The notes below the pieces were generated by a model. That model did no database searches and was not told the origin of the DNA. It saw only the letters and a list, made by a program, of their open reading frames with translations. DNA of 64,000 nt from Planococcus citri (taxonomy: Eukaryota > Arthropoda > Insecta > Hemiptera > Pseudococcidae). Positions 47,661-60,198 of this stretch are shown in pieces. Each line of letters begins with the position of its first letter. Position 1 is the first letter of the stretch. The stretch is from assembly GCF_950023065.1 (NCBI RefSeq), contig NC_088681.1:15066001-15130000 (forward strand). The letters are read 5' to 3'. Both the position numbers and the translations under genes were made by a program.

Positions 47661-49600
47661 AAATTTGAATGATCAATGCCAGAAAACGAATGCAGCTGCC
47701 CTTTTATTTTTTTAGACGAGTTTTTTCAAAAAAAAAGTTGATTCGACACTCGAGTACCTACTATACGTGTAGTTGTGGCAGAGTTGGGAGGTTAATATAT
47801 GTACTAGAATTCGTAACATTTCAATGGAGAATGAGAGTTTGCGAAAGATAACTCATTATATTGACTTCAAGTGTAGGCATACCTCAGTATATTATTGCTT
47901 CAAATCCCCCCTCCCCACTTTCCTCTTCTTCTCATTACGATGCCAGTTGAAAAAATATTTTTTGGAACTCTCGAGTTCCCCTCCTACTTGTGCACCTGGT
48001 CACGTGACCACATAATATCGTACACGAAAAAAAATCTTCCTGAATTATATTTACATATATGTAGAGGTATAAATTTGTACGATAATAGAATGTATGTATA
48101 TAGGGTTTATATTAATATTTTCAAATACAAATATCTTACCACCTCCATCATTAGTCCAGCAGTTGCTGACTGGTCCTCCGGTCTGCGCATGCGTGGAATG
48201 TTCATCCCGCCACCTCTTGCCCAATCATCTTTCACGCGATTATCACCTGTTGAGAAAGAGAAAAAAAAGAAAAAGAATATAAATAAGCGTACTTTTATAA
48301 TATTATAAAGTTTGTTATCTTAATTAACGGCGCGTTTGACGTCATCGTTATTAGGCACGAATTATCCGAAAACAAGGTTTCTTTTTGTATTTTGATTATA
48401 TTTTTTCGTTTCTTCGCGCGATTTTTTTTTTGTTTTCGGGTTTATTCGTTTTGTCTGCGCAGATGTTTGTCTGCAGATTTATATTTTTGTTTCAGTTTTT
48501 TTTTTTTAATGACATTTGGGGTTACACTGTGTCTTGGAATAGACATCAGAGTCTGCGTGTGAGAGACAAATTTTACGTATAGGTAAATTATTTCTCGAAA
48601 GTTCGACTTGAACGAGGAAACGTCCAAATTGGATTTGAAAATAGAACAGACGTTCGTATATTATGTTATCGATACGTGTACGTGGAATTATCTTATGTTA
48701 TTTGTATTACACAGGATAAGAGAGATAATTACTCGTAGCCCCAGCAGCCGGTCTGCGAGATTAGTCGGATGAAAAAGATAAAAAAGATTAAGAAGACCAA
48801 TCGGCGGCCGAAAAGATCCGATAAATCGAATTCTCATTTTCGTACACATCATTTCCTTGTGAATTTTCAAAATTTATATCTTCTATGGTGCAATGACCAC
48901 TACGATTGTCATCATCGTTGTGATCCACCATGTCAAACGTGTCGCGCATATTTACGGCGTTCCAGTTATGCAATTTTATCAACACGGTTCCCGAATACCC
49001 CCCCGCACCTGGCTATAGTATCTCGATCTACGACATATTGTGTACATTGGCACGTACGGAAGAAAATGATAAAAAAAAATTCGAAATGACGACGTTGTTG
49101 CTATGAAAGGATAAATGAAAGACGAGCTCGCAAAAAGTCGCGTTAATTAGTCCACTTCTTTTTCTTTAATCTAAATAAATCAGCGAATTCGATGCGAGAA
49201 AAAAAGGTGATTTTTATGTACTCGTATATGTGTGACGATGGAGAGTTTATCGCTGTATAATATGGCGAGCGCGGACGCAGAAAATGTAATAATAATTAAT
49301 TATATTTGAAAGAAAAAAAAGAGAAAAAAAACGACGTCGTAATAAACTTAATAAAGTTGTTTACCACGAATATACGTGAAAAGAAATGAGCAAAGTGGAG
49401 AAGAAAAAGCACCTATATTTTTCAATGGTTTATCTGTTTTTAAATTATTGAATGAATATAATCGCGTATGAGATGTGTGATGCTGCAGCGTATCGTTTTG
49501 CTTTTGCTTTTTTATACGTGTGAAATAGATATCGCGATGTTGAGTGTAGGTATCGAAGAAGAAAAATGATACGGAGGTGTTAGAAAATATTGAAATATTA
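47660..49600. other. complex block, no gene recognised
   Basis: Normal-complexity sequence. Frames of up to 137 codons overlap each other and are unrecognised. A TACTCGTA word lies at about 49218. Confidence 0.4.
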
Positions 49601-51160
49601 TTCGTATATAGCTGTATTTTTGAGAAATTTTCTGAATAATGTGAGAATAGGTTTTTTTTGGAAAATATTAGTAGTGGGGTTACTTGTTTTGGAAGAGGAG
49701 AAGAGAGGAGGGGGAGACAGTAGTGAGAAAGAAGTATTTTATCATTAGGTAATGCATTAGTTAGGTATTGAAATATTCGTGTTATTTTGATTTGTGATTA
49801 GAGAAGTTGGAGGGGGGGGGGAGGGAGTACTTGAAATGATTATTGGGCTAATGATCTTTTTGCTTTCTTCGATTACGAGCTTGTAAACTCGAAAATTAGA
49901 TAATGAAATTGAAATTTATTCTGTGAAACATTGAGAATTTTGTGAGTCACTTTGGAAGCTAAAAACTCTATAAACTGAGAAGATTAGGGAAATCAAATAA
50001 TTATTCAAAATTGGAAAATATTTATGAGGTTAGATTAGGTTAATTGGTAGAATTTGTTTTTTTCCTTCAATTTTCTGGTTTAAATTACGTATTCTGCTGT
50101 CTATGGTGAAAAATGAAAAAATTCCAAATTAATTATTCTGTTGATTATTTTGTCTGATGATATCGTCAATATATTTTCATTCTTTTGGCACATCCAACGC
50201 GATTTTTCATTTCCGTCTGCATAAGGAGGTGCAAGGGGAGGGGGAGGGTTTTCAAAAATCACCTCGATTCAATTTCTGCACATTTTGGAAAGAATACAAA
50301 ATGATAGATGCTGAGAATTTTAATTTGGAGAGCGCAGAAAAAAAAGAGTTCTGGAAAATCGCATTCGATGGTTGTGTTGGCTCGAAGGAATTATTTTACA
50401 ATTTTTTTTCAATAATTATTCATTTCATTTTTTTTTTTTTTACGATTTGGGGGGAAAAAATTTTTAAGTTTCTTGAGGACTGAAAATGACTGTTGATTTT
50501 TAAAAAAATCAATTTTTTATAAATTCGAACGCCTCTTTAAGTGAATTCGAAAAATTTTTTTAGTGTCGAGTTGAAAAATTCATAAAAATTAGATTTTATT
50601 CCACCATTTTTGAGGAAAAATGCAGCCAAAGTCCTCTGAACATTTTAACGTTCAATTTTTCTAATTTCTTATTTCATTCTGTTCTGTTTGATGTCTGGTT
50701 TAAATAAACGTATTTTAAGGAATGATGAGAACTTCACTTTGAACATGTGCTCCCTCCCCCCTCCTCCAAAAACAATTTTTGATCTATGAATAGAGAAACG
50801 AATATTATAGAATGCAGTCCAAGTCCATTTAAATATCAAAAAGTTGTCATCTTGATTGAGAAAAACGTACGAAAAATTATTGTATTTGTTAAGGTGAAAA
50901 AATTCCATTATCGTTTACAAATTCAAGATTATGATGAGAAAAAATCGTCGAATTGACGTTTTTTTTTTTTTAGAAGAAATTCTTGATTTGAAATCGTTGA
51001 ATTGACGTTTTTTCAGAAAAAATTGTCGATTTGAATTTGAATTGAGATTCCGAGGGTTATGGAAATCGAGAATTCTGCTTTGTTGCTCTTGTCTTCTTAC
51101 ACACCCTTCCCCTCTTCTTGAATTTTTTGTCGAAGCGAAACCCTAAACTCATAGCTTTGT
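49600..51160. other. AT-rich DNA with G runs, no gene
   Basis: Degenerate sequence with a G run near 49812-49821. The 108-codon frame at 50157-50483 is Phe-rich and unrecognised. Confidence 0.4.
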
Positions 51161-51169
51161 CAAGACATG

Positions 51170-51460
51170 GAGTCTAATGGTGATGAAAGTCATGAATTTT
51201 GCTCGAAACACACTTGAAATTTTTTTAAAAAGCCCAATAAATGAAAAAAAATCGGAAAAATTGAAAATCTGTTCAAAAAATTGGAAAAATTAAAAAACTG
51301 AAGACCTACTTGCCTACTATACAAATTTTTAATTTTTTTTCCAGTTTCAAGTGATTTATAATTTTTTGGGGGATGGGGGGGTGTGGGGGGTTATTTTCAT
51401 GAGGTGAACATATGAAAAATAGGTTATGAAAAAGGTCACGATTTATTGTCTGTGAGTCAG
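51170..51460. mobile_element. diverged copy of the GTCATGAAA word-repeat element
   Basis: GGTGATGAAAGTCATGAATTTTG, then TTTCAAGTGATTTATAATTTTTT, a G-rich tract, TTATTTTCATGAGGTGAAC and GAAAAAGGTCACGATTTATTG occur in the same order and spacing as in 30682-30920. The terminal repeats have decayed. Confidence 0.6.
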
Positions 51461-51835
51461 GAATAAATTCCAGAATTTGGCTTGGAATTGGGAGGGGGAA
51501 GGTCGATTAGTTATTGCAAAATTTGAAACAAAAGCTGTAACATTTGAGATTTTTTCATGAAGAAGTTCATTTCCTTTAAAAAAAATCATAAGGTATTGCG
51601 AAAAAAAAATTCTAAATGCATCTTGAAAAATGCCAAAAAAAATGAAAGGAAAAAAAGGGCAAAAAATGAGAAATTATTATAGTTTTTGGAACCGATTTTT
51701 TTTTTTACAATGTTATGGTACTCTCCTTTATAAATTGTGGGTAGGTGGTTCTATTTTCATTTTTTTTTTTTTTTTTTTTTTTGAAAAATCAAAGGCGAGT
51801 TTTACACGAAGGATGCTTATCTTATTCTTGTAACA
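51460..51835. other. AT-rich DNA with T homopolymer
   Basis: Low-complexity sequence ending in a T run of about 22 at 51760-51781. No element is recognisable upstream that would make it a poly(A) tail. Confidence 0.4.
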
Positions 51836-54120
51836 CGATGGTATTTTCTCTACTTCGTACATATTTTGATAAACCACGTACACATTTCTGTCTTCTTGAT
51901 ATCTGAGGCGGTCTTGACGTCGTCGTCATGCCCCACACGTCAATTCGATTCCGCGATCTGGCTGACTAATTCACACCGAATCATCCAATCAGATCGCTTC
52001 ATTGCTCTATGATGAAGATGAGACGATCGACTATTCCATGTAATACTCGTATAACAATCCTTTGTTTCTATTTTAATTGCATTTCCATTTGACGAAACGA
52101 GACGTCCGTCCACGTCGATCAAAATGGCATACACGAGCTCGAACTATATAAACTCGTCATAAAGTCATCTTCTCATCCGAATACCAGATCATGATTCCAT
52201 TGCGAGATAAAATAATACGATATATTTTCGATGCATTTAGAACACTCATCACAGCACAGACGTATACTCGTATGTACGAAAAAGCAAAATAAATAAACAA
52301 TAAAATCCAGCGATGCCATAATAGCGCGACATCGCTCTCTATGATGGCTGACACGACGATGGTGTGATCGTACAGGTCGTAAAAGAATAGGAGAAAAAAA
52401 CACGAAGATGCGAATTACATACATGTGTGATGTAGGAAAAAAAAAACAAAAACCGTCGAGATAAATTATAACCACCGACGAACCATCGTCATCAATAAAA
52501 TAACATTATCGCGGGCCATTAAAGCTCCGATGACTTTGGATATATTAGCTCGTGTTTTTATTCAAATTGACATCGGTATATTAAACTCTCTGTGTAGAGG
52601 ATGGAATTTCGAATATGGTGCTCTGCCATGTCCATGTTGGAGATGGAAAAAACACTATAGAATCGTAAAATTAACGCCATAGATGTGTTTTAAATGCACG
52701 ATTAAGTGTCCATTGCAATAAGGGATTTTTCGAAGCTGTTTTATTATCTGCTGGGCTTGTAATATAGTCACACTATATACGAGGGTTTTCACGACGACGA
52801 CGATGATGATGATGATGATGAGGGAATTTTGCATCAAGGTGAAGTCGTCGATGAAGGATTTTCCAAAATGGTACCCTTTTTTTATACGTGGACGATGGAC
52901 GAATAATTTGAACAGAAGGGAGCTTAAGGAGCATTTAAATTAGAAGAAATTGATTTGATATTTTACTCGATGAACATATTGACTAAATTTTGCAATTCAG
53001 ACTAAGTGAAAATAATTCATTATTTTTTCCCATAAATAAGAGAAAAAAATTGATTTATTGATACGTTTTTAAAAAAATTATAAAATTCAACCAGTATAAT
53101 TTTGAGCAAACACGTATAAAATGTGAACAAAACTGTGGTAACAGCCACATCGTCGAGTGAACACGATAAGCAACACGCTGTGGAACGTTTCAATTTCACT
53201 GATACCAAAATGCGATTATGTCAGTAGAGAAATAAATTTATTTAAAAAAATTAATTATCCGTTAATTAAATAGGTATAATACCACGAATAGCGTCCCGTA
53301 CTCGTATATAGCATGCATGGCACACTACTACATGGAAAATCTGAGTATGTAAAATATACGAGCTACGAGCACAGATAGATACGAGAGTATGTTGTTTAGA
53401 GGTGTTTTGCTGTGCTGATGATGTACTATGGTTGGTTGTGTGAGGCAAAGCGAGGACGAGTTAATTAACATTTGACAGTTGTTCGCGCACGCTGAGCTAT
53501 GGCGTATCGCCCGCCGTTATGATAAAAGGCCAATTAGTATGCGGTGTGCCTTTTCAATATTATTAAGTGTACGATAATATAGTGTACTCTCACACACACA
53601 CATGTAGTAGATAGGTATAAAGATGTTTAACTAACCCACTAAGTCGTATAATAAATATGTATTGAAGATACCTATACGAAGTCTTCGGTTTTTTTCAAGT
53701 GCTAAAATCTGCACGAGCTCGAGCTCGTGAGCAGGTTTTTCAATTTTGCAAAATGGACCCAATACGAGTATTTTACTATCGTATGGCAAATAAAAAAAAA
53801 AAATATGTATTGAGGGAATTTCGAATATATGTTCATCTAGATAAGCATCGCCGGCCAACAGAAATACATCAATTTATGACCGAATATGACTCACGTCCGT
53901 TTTTCCAAGACTTCTGTGGTTTTTCTTTTAATTGCTTACTTAGGTACTACGAAATTTTAATTATCTCAAGTTACAGGTAGGAAATCATTCGGAAAAAAAT
54001 TACATCGAAAATGAATTCGTCGAAGTTTACTCGTATACTGATGTAGGTACATTTGTACATAATGGCGATAAATACCTACCTATTTAAAGAAGTGACAGTG
54101 TAGGTAATAAAGTATGTTTT
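51835..54120. other. complex block, no gene recognised
   Basis: Normal-complexity sequence with TACTCGTA/TACGAGTA words at about 52045, 52266, 53297, 53763 and 54029 and a GACGACGACGATGATGATG microsatellite near 52793-52820. No recognisable coding domain. Confidence 0.45.
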
Positions 54121-56340
54121 TTGTTTGATTGAAAAAAAAATCAGGTCGATTGTTTCTGATGAAAATTTGAAAGTTACCAACATTGAGCCGAAAAGGCTAC
54201 ACATTTTTTTCAAAAATTGATGAGGCCAACGGGGTGGGGGGGCATGAATTTTAGAAAATTGTTTCTAAATTGATGGAAAACTTCAGGAGTGAAATTAATC
54301 CGAATTTGTGAACTTAGCTAGAATTTTATTTAGGTCATTTGAAAGAAATATTACACCCAAACTGTAAATTCAGGTATTCAGCACTCCCATTCAATCCTCT
54401 CCCCCCCCCCAAAAAAAAAAACTCTCAAGCAACCAAAAAAGTTACGAAACGCGAGCAAAACATTTTAATGCAGAACGTATAGATTACAAAAAAAAGCGAG
54501 ATTCAACTAAATTCAAAGTAAAAAATATTACGAAACAAAAAATTCCAAATTCGATCAAGATTTTCGACTGTTCTAGCAAAAAGTAGAGCTTTTTCGTGAT
54601 TTCTTCCAAAAAAAATTTGGACTACTATTTCATAACATTTTTAGTTAGAGAGCAAAACTTCAACAATTTTAGCAATAACAATAACTTTTTGGCAATTTTT
54701 GGCAAAAAATGACACTTTTGAGCACTTGTAAAACAGTAAAACTTTTAGGAATTTTTTCTGAAAAAAAGCAACATGAAAAAAACCTTCCAGTAATTTTGTT
54801 CAGACTGAAGGCGAAACTTTCGACTATAACTATTTTTGCAGAAAGCAAGGCTTGAAGAATTTAGTGAAAGATACTCGGGACTTTCGGGGAAGAGGGGGAT
54901 GAAACTTTTGAGAAATTTTAGTCAAAATCGAAATGGTCAACTTTTCAAAGCAGTGTTTTTTGGAAATTTATGAAAAAAATCAAGATTTTAGAAAAATGTT
55001 TGCAAAAAATTGAAACTTTGGAATTGTTTGCAAAAATTTGGCGATTTTTTGAACATTTTTAGCAAAAAACGATTTTTTGCCAAAAAAATTTTTTTTAGCG
55101 AAAAAACGAAAATTTTCAACAATTTATGCTTACTAGCCAAAAAAATGAGGTTTTTTGGTTGGAAATTTTAGATACAATCAAGGCATTTTTTGTGGGGGAG
55201 GCGGGGAGGGGAGAATCAGTCCCTCCAAAGAGAAGTTTGAAAATATCAAAAAATTGCCATAAAAAGCTAAAAAAAATGAAAAAAATTTAGTGCCAAACTT
55301 TTAAAAAAAATTTTTCGATTTTTTTTTAGGTCAAAATTTTTATTTGAATAGATACCAGATCTATCAAGGAGCCACATTGAAATTTTCGAAAAATGGAACA
55401 TTAATAAATAAATATTGAAGAGCAAAAAAAAAAAGGTGATCAAATTTTAAACAATAAAAAAATCATTTAAGCACTTCGATTTGTTTCTCAAAAACACAAT
55501 GTTGAGAGGAGGGGGGGGGGTATGAAAATTAGGGACTTGCAACTTCAATTTAGCGTTCCCTCCCCCCCAGGAAGGAAATTCAAAAAAAGGCCGGGATACA
55601 ATTTTAGATAAAATAGGTAATTACTTAGTAAAAATTTTAATCAATTTTATGGCAAAAAGTGAGACATTGACAATTTTAACAAATCTTCTAACCATCACGA
55701 AGTTTTTTTTCGAGATTTCACATTCGTATATCTACTTACTAATTCCCTATCTCCCCTCTCCACCCCCCCCAAATGTTGAACTTAATATTTTCATTCTTTT
55801 CAAGTTAAAAGGGTAAAAAAGTGTTGGATTTTTTTTCCAATTCACTGCATTTCCTCGTTTGTTTGAGCCACTATTTTTTCTTTTTTGCATAAAAAAAACA
55901 ATATCAAGTTACGTGAAAAAAAATTAAATCAATATCTAAAATTGGAAATTTATTCGGAAATCAGTCCTGTATTCATGGTCTCTGATATGATACCTAATTT
56001 TTCAAGATCAAAAACTCAAACTTAAGTCAAACACGTACCTACTTTCATTTCAAAACTGATATCTTAATTTCATTTTTTTTATATGCTAATTCCCTTAGAA
56101 AAATTCAGATTGCTCAAATTGAAATTTTACTGCACTTTTTCTTTCAAATTTTTCCAAAAATTGTTTCTAATTTCGAAACGATTTCAATACCTACTTTAAT
56201 AGACACCTATACGTAAATCAAACCTCGAAATCTTCAACACAATTTAGTATGGCACAATTAAATCCAAACAATTCAAATTTTGATCATTTTTTCCGCAAAA
56301 TTTGAAAAATTCCCAGAAACTCGAACTCGAGCATTGAAAT
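54120..56340. other. degenerate AT-rich DNA with GGCAAAAA array
   Basis: From about 54640 to 55160 phrases such as GGCAATTTTTGGCAAAAAATG and TTTGCAAAAAATTGAAAC recur. C runs lie near 54400-54410 and 55559-55568, and a G run near 55509-55520. No gene. Confidence 0.5.
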
Positions 56341-58704
56341 TTAGCATCGAAACGTTCATCATCAGCGCATTAAAAAACATCATCGGAGCATTCTAAACAA
56401 AAATCACAGCATTTGACATCATTCTTACGAATAATTTCTTATCTTTTAAGTACATACATTCGTACATGGGAAAATCAGAGTATAAAAAAATCTCCACCAT
56501 AAACATCTGGTCGCGCAACATTTCCACACACTATTGCCATTTATTTATTCGAAATGCGATACCATGCACCTATTACGCGTACACTAATCATGTCGTGATG
56601 CTTTCATATTATCTAGTTGAGAATTTTTTTCCTTCTTTTTGAACGTATCGTATATTTTCTCTAATAATATTCGATAAAATAGAACTGTAAGAAGTACAAA
56701 AATGAGAACACATTATAGCCAAAGATACGCGTAGATTGTATACGATAATATTCAAAAAGCGAGTCATTTCTTATCGAGTAAATACCTAAACAGCTATCGT
56801 GTCTTTTTCCCTCAGATTTTGTCCATTTATACCAAATTAGTAAAAAAAATTTCGCCGCTAGAGTCCCTCATAATTACTCGAAACTTATAAAAATATCTCT
56901 ACTGGTACATTTATCTCTCTATTTACGAATCTATACTCGTATATCCGCTCGAATCTCTTATCACGTAGTGATTTTTCTCTTCTCTTTAACAACTACTCGA
57001 GCTTTCTTCAATGACGAGAGAGGAGAGATTAATTGATCCGGGCGAACTAATTATATATGAGGACGTTACTGACTGCTGATGATGATGATGATGAAAATAC
57101 ACATGTATTTTTAATAATTGTTAATTGATACACGATAACGAATGTACATAGATTATACGTACTTTTGAATCAACATATGTCTTTTTCTTTTATCTATCAG
57201 CCTTTTTTCCTCTGCTTCGTTTTGTTTCTAGTTGTTTCCAAGAAACGGTGTAAAAATCAAAGTTTATTATGAATTATGATTTTATATTTTTCATTCATTG
57301 TTTTATTTCATTGATTTATTCGGAAAAAATGAAAAAAACATCGATGACCAGTTGATTACCGCTTAAAGTTCGTAGGTGATCAGGAAGTTTCTACTGATAA
57401 GAGCGATTTTCATTCTAGAGAAAAAAAAAACAATACCTAGTCCGAGTCTCGTTTCTTACCCCTTTGTCCCCTTGTCATCTATATTTACTTTCATATATTG
57501 CTGTTTTTGTTATCAATACGTCGTTATTTTCAAAGCCATCGCTCACTTTATAATACGTTGATTAAACTACTCTTATCATCATCTCACTTATAGACATCTC
57601 TGTTTCATCCTTCAAACACTCTCACAGCATCACCATCACCATACAAATATCGAAAATAATGAAATAAAAATGGCGACCTCCATCCACAAATATATGATAA
57701 CCCCACCTGACACAATCGTTCAGACCGGACGTTGCGTATATTCATAAAATTTATAGACTCACCTCACCTCGCACAAATCAAGCAAAACCTCGTCATTCGT
57801 ATAAGGGGCAAGGGCGGGGAAAACAGCGTTAAAATTTTTCCAAGAAATCTCTTCTTTCTCGCGAGCTTTTTTTTATCAACAACAATGGCGCGTATCGCGC
57901 TCTCGGCTAATTAATGTGGCATCTCTACTACGTTTTATATAGGTATACTTGTGTGTGTGTGTCTACGAGTATATCTCTATCTGTAGCTGTATACGGTTCA
58001 CTCTTCTTCTCGCAGTTCTCGCTCGCATAAGTATCGATTATTGTGAAAACGGGAAGTGACCTGTATCGACGTTTAGACATTTACCGTTATGTATATATTT
58101 CTCGCTGCTGCTCCACTGTGTATATATCTTCTATAGTACATAGGTACTATGAGCGCATTCGTCCATCTTTGTCGCTCTCTCCCCATTATCTACACGCATC
58201 TATGATGGCTAAAGCTATAAATGAAGATCGAGATACAGATACAAAGATATGAAGATAATGATACAATCTCGTAAAACTTCGCGCAAGATGAACATCCGTA
58301 GTATCGTACCCTTTCAATATGAAGTTCATTCACGTATAGGTGAGGAATTTACAAGAAGAGTGGTGAGATTGATTGATGGATGACCAGGAAAGGGGTGAGG
58401 GGGGAGGGGCGTACAAAAAAGCTATGGTAATAATCGAAGACAATCGCCATTTTCGAAAATGCCTCTCAGGGTGTCCAACAAAATGTCAAAATCAAAAAGA
58501 AAGTCCTTTGGAAAGACATTTTCAAAATGAAAAAATTCCAACACCCCCCCCCCCCCCGTAATATGTTCACAAAATCACCAAAACGAATATTTCGAGAACT
58601 TATAATTTTCCTAAATTTATTTTTTTAAATACCTATCAAAAAAAAGAAGTTACTTCAACATTCAAAAACGTGAAAAATTGAGATTTTTCATTGCTCAACT
58701 TCAA
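56340..58704. other. complex block, no gene recognised
   Basis: Normal-complexity sequence with TACTCGTA/TACGAGTA words near 56935 and 57965. CAGGGTGTCCAACAAAATGTC at about 58468 resembles a transposon end, but no partner was found. A C14 run lies at 58544-58557. It ends at the poly(A) of the retrotransposon. Confidence 0.4.
58544..58557 (+). repeat. C14 homopolymer
   Basis: Fourteen consecutive C between AACA and GTAATATG, about 150 bp from the retrotransposon tail. Confidence 0.9.
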
Positions 58705-58776
58705 TTTTTTTTTTTTTTTTTTTTTTTTTTGGGTGTTTCTAATTACAAGATTATTACACCCGTGAGGGGGGGGGGG
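58705..58776 (-). other. retrotransposon 3' UTR hairpin and poly(A)
   Basis: After the stop, the minus strand reads a C11 run (58766-58776), TCAC, then GGGTGT, a 19-nt loop and ACACCC immediately before 26 A. The GGGTGT/ACACCC pair makes a 6-bp stem directly abutting the tail. Short 3' structures are known recognition sites for reverse transcriptases of this class; its use here is inference. Confidence 0.75.
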
Positions 58777-60198
58777 CTAGATTTGGTTTGTGAGGCCGAT
58801 GTTTTCTACTAGGGAGATGAATTTTTGTATTTCTGAGGGTTCGTCAGGGATAGTAGGTGGGTTTTCTTTTATCTGTAGTGTAAGTCTGTTTTGTTTTAGT
58901 TGGGGACAGTTGAAAAGTATGTGTTGGATGGATATGGGTTCGTTTCTGCAAAATTGGCATGAGGGTTTTGGTTCTTTTTGGTATAAGTGGTTATGTGTAA
59001 TTTTTGTGTGGCCTATTCTTAGTCTAGTAATCAGGATTTCTTCTTTTCTGTTCAGGTGGCCTAGATTTTTCCAGGGGAGAGTAGTTTTTTTATGTTGGAA
59101 GAGTTTGTTTGAAGTTTGTTGTGACCAAAAGTTCTGCCAGTTAGTAAATGTGTTGTGAGTGATTAGAGATTTAACGTCATCAGGAGTGAGAGTGGTGAGA
59201 GGGGAGGGGGTAGCGGCTGTTTTTACTAATCTATCAACAGTTTCGTTTCCAGTAATACCTGTGTGGCTGGGAACATACATGAAGCTAATTGAGTAATCAT
59301 AATATTGGAGGTTAAAAAGGGACTTATGTATGTCTTGGACTATGGGATGGTCAGAAAAAATGTTTTGAATGGATAGCAGTGAACTTAGTGAGTCGCTTTG
59401 GATTAAGAATTTTTTATTTTCTGATTGAATGGAAATTATATCTATTAGGCAATGTTTTATGGCAGTGAGTTCAGCAGTAAAAATTGAGGCACAGTTGTGA
59501 ATTTTGAAACTGAGAACTTTGTCATTAATTGAGTAAGCATAACCAGTATGAATATTAGAAATTTTTGAACCATCTGTGAAGCATAAGTTATATTCAGTAT
59601 AGTTTGATAACAGTTCTAAGTAATGACTCTTGATTAATAATAGGGAGTGATCATGTTTTGGGTAGTTTCTTAAGTAAAATTCCATCTGTATAGGTTTGAG
59701 AGACCAAGGGGGATAAGATATTGGTTGATGTATTAGGTTTTTTAGGTTAATTTGTAGGTTGTTCATATTTTTGATAAATTCTGGGATTGGACCTGAAGTA
59801 TGGAGGAAATGCTGAGAGCTGTAGACATTGAGTGACCTTTGAAGAGGGTGAGATGGATTATTTGCAACAGTTGTTAAGAATTTGTTTGTCATGAGAATTT
59901 TCCTAAAATCAGGAGGAAGCTCTGCAGCTTCACAATAAATACTATCAATTGGAGACGAATAGAGAGCACCTATGCAGATGCGCAAGGAGGAATTTTGAAC
60001 AGTTTTGAGAATGTTAGTAGTTTTATTTGACAGGTTTGTAAAGCATGGACTTCCATGTTCAATTTTACTACGTATCAGAGCTTTGTACAAGTGAAGTAAT
60101 AGTTGGCGTGATGGGTTATACTTTGGATTTTTAACAATTTTTAGTAAATTTAGACGTTTGTTAAGTTGAGCTTTTATGTTGAGAAATGAGGCGTCCAA
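58777..60198 (-). pseudogene. thumb, RNase H and zinc-knuckle part of ORF2 (fragment)
   Basis: A 473-residue open frame with no true start codon (it opens on TTG), continuing the ORF2 polyprotein. Residues 6-80 are the RT thumb region (for example LNLLK at 16-20). An RNase H domain spans about 203-330: FTDGS with Asp209, AELTAI with Glu243, QSDSLSSL with Asp269 and SHTGITGNETVDRL with His312 and Asp322, so the catalytic set is intact. It would degrade the RNA strand of the cDNA hybrid. The C terminus has RLRIGHTKITH followed by a CX2CX8HX4C knuckle (Cys414, Cys417, His426, Cys431). It overlaps the preceding frame by 25 bp. Confidence 0.93.

Noticed and set aside
51760..51781. T22 run as a retrotransposon poly(A) tail
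   Set aside because: No coding or UTR-like retroelement sequence is visible on either side.
58790..59158. 122-codon plus-strand frame
   Set aside because: Antisense shadow of the RNase H and zinc-knuckle region of the retrotransposon.
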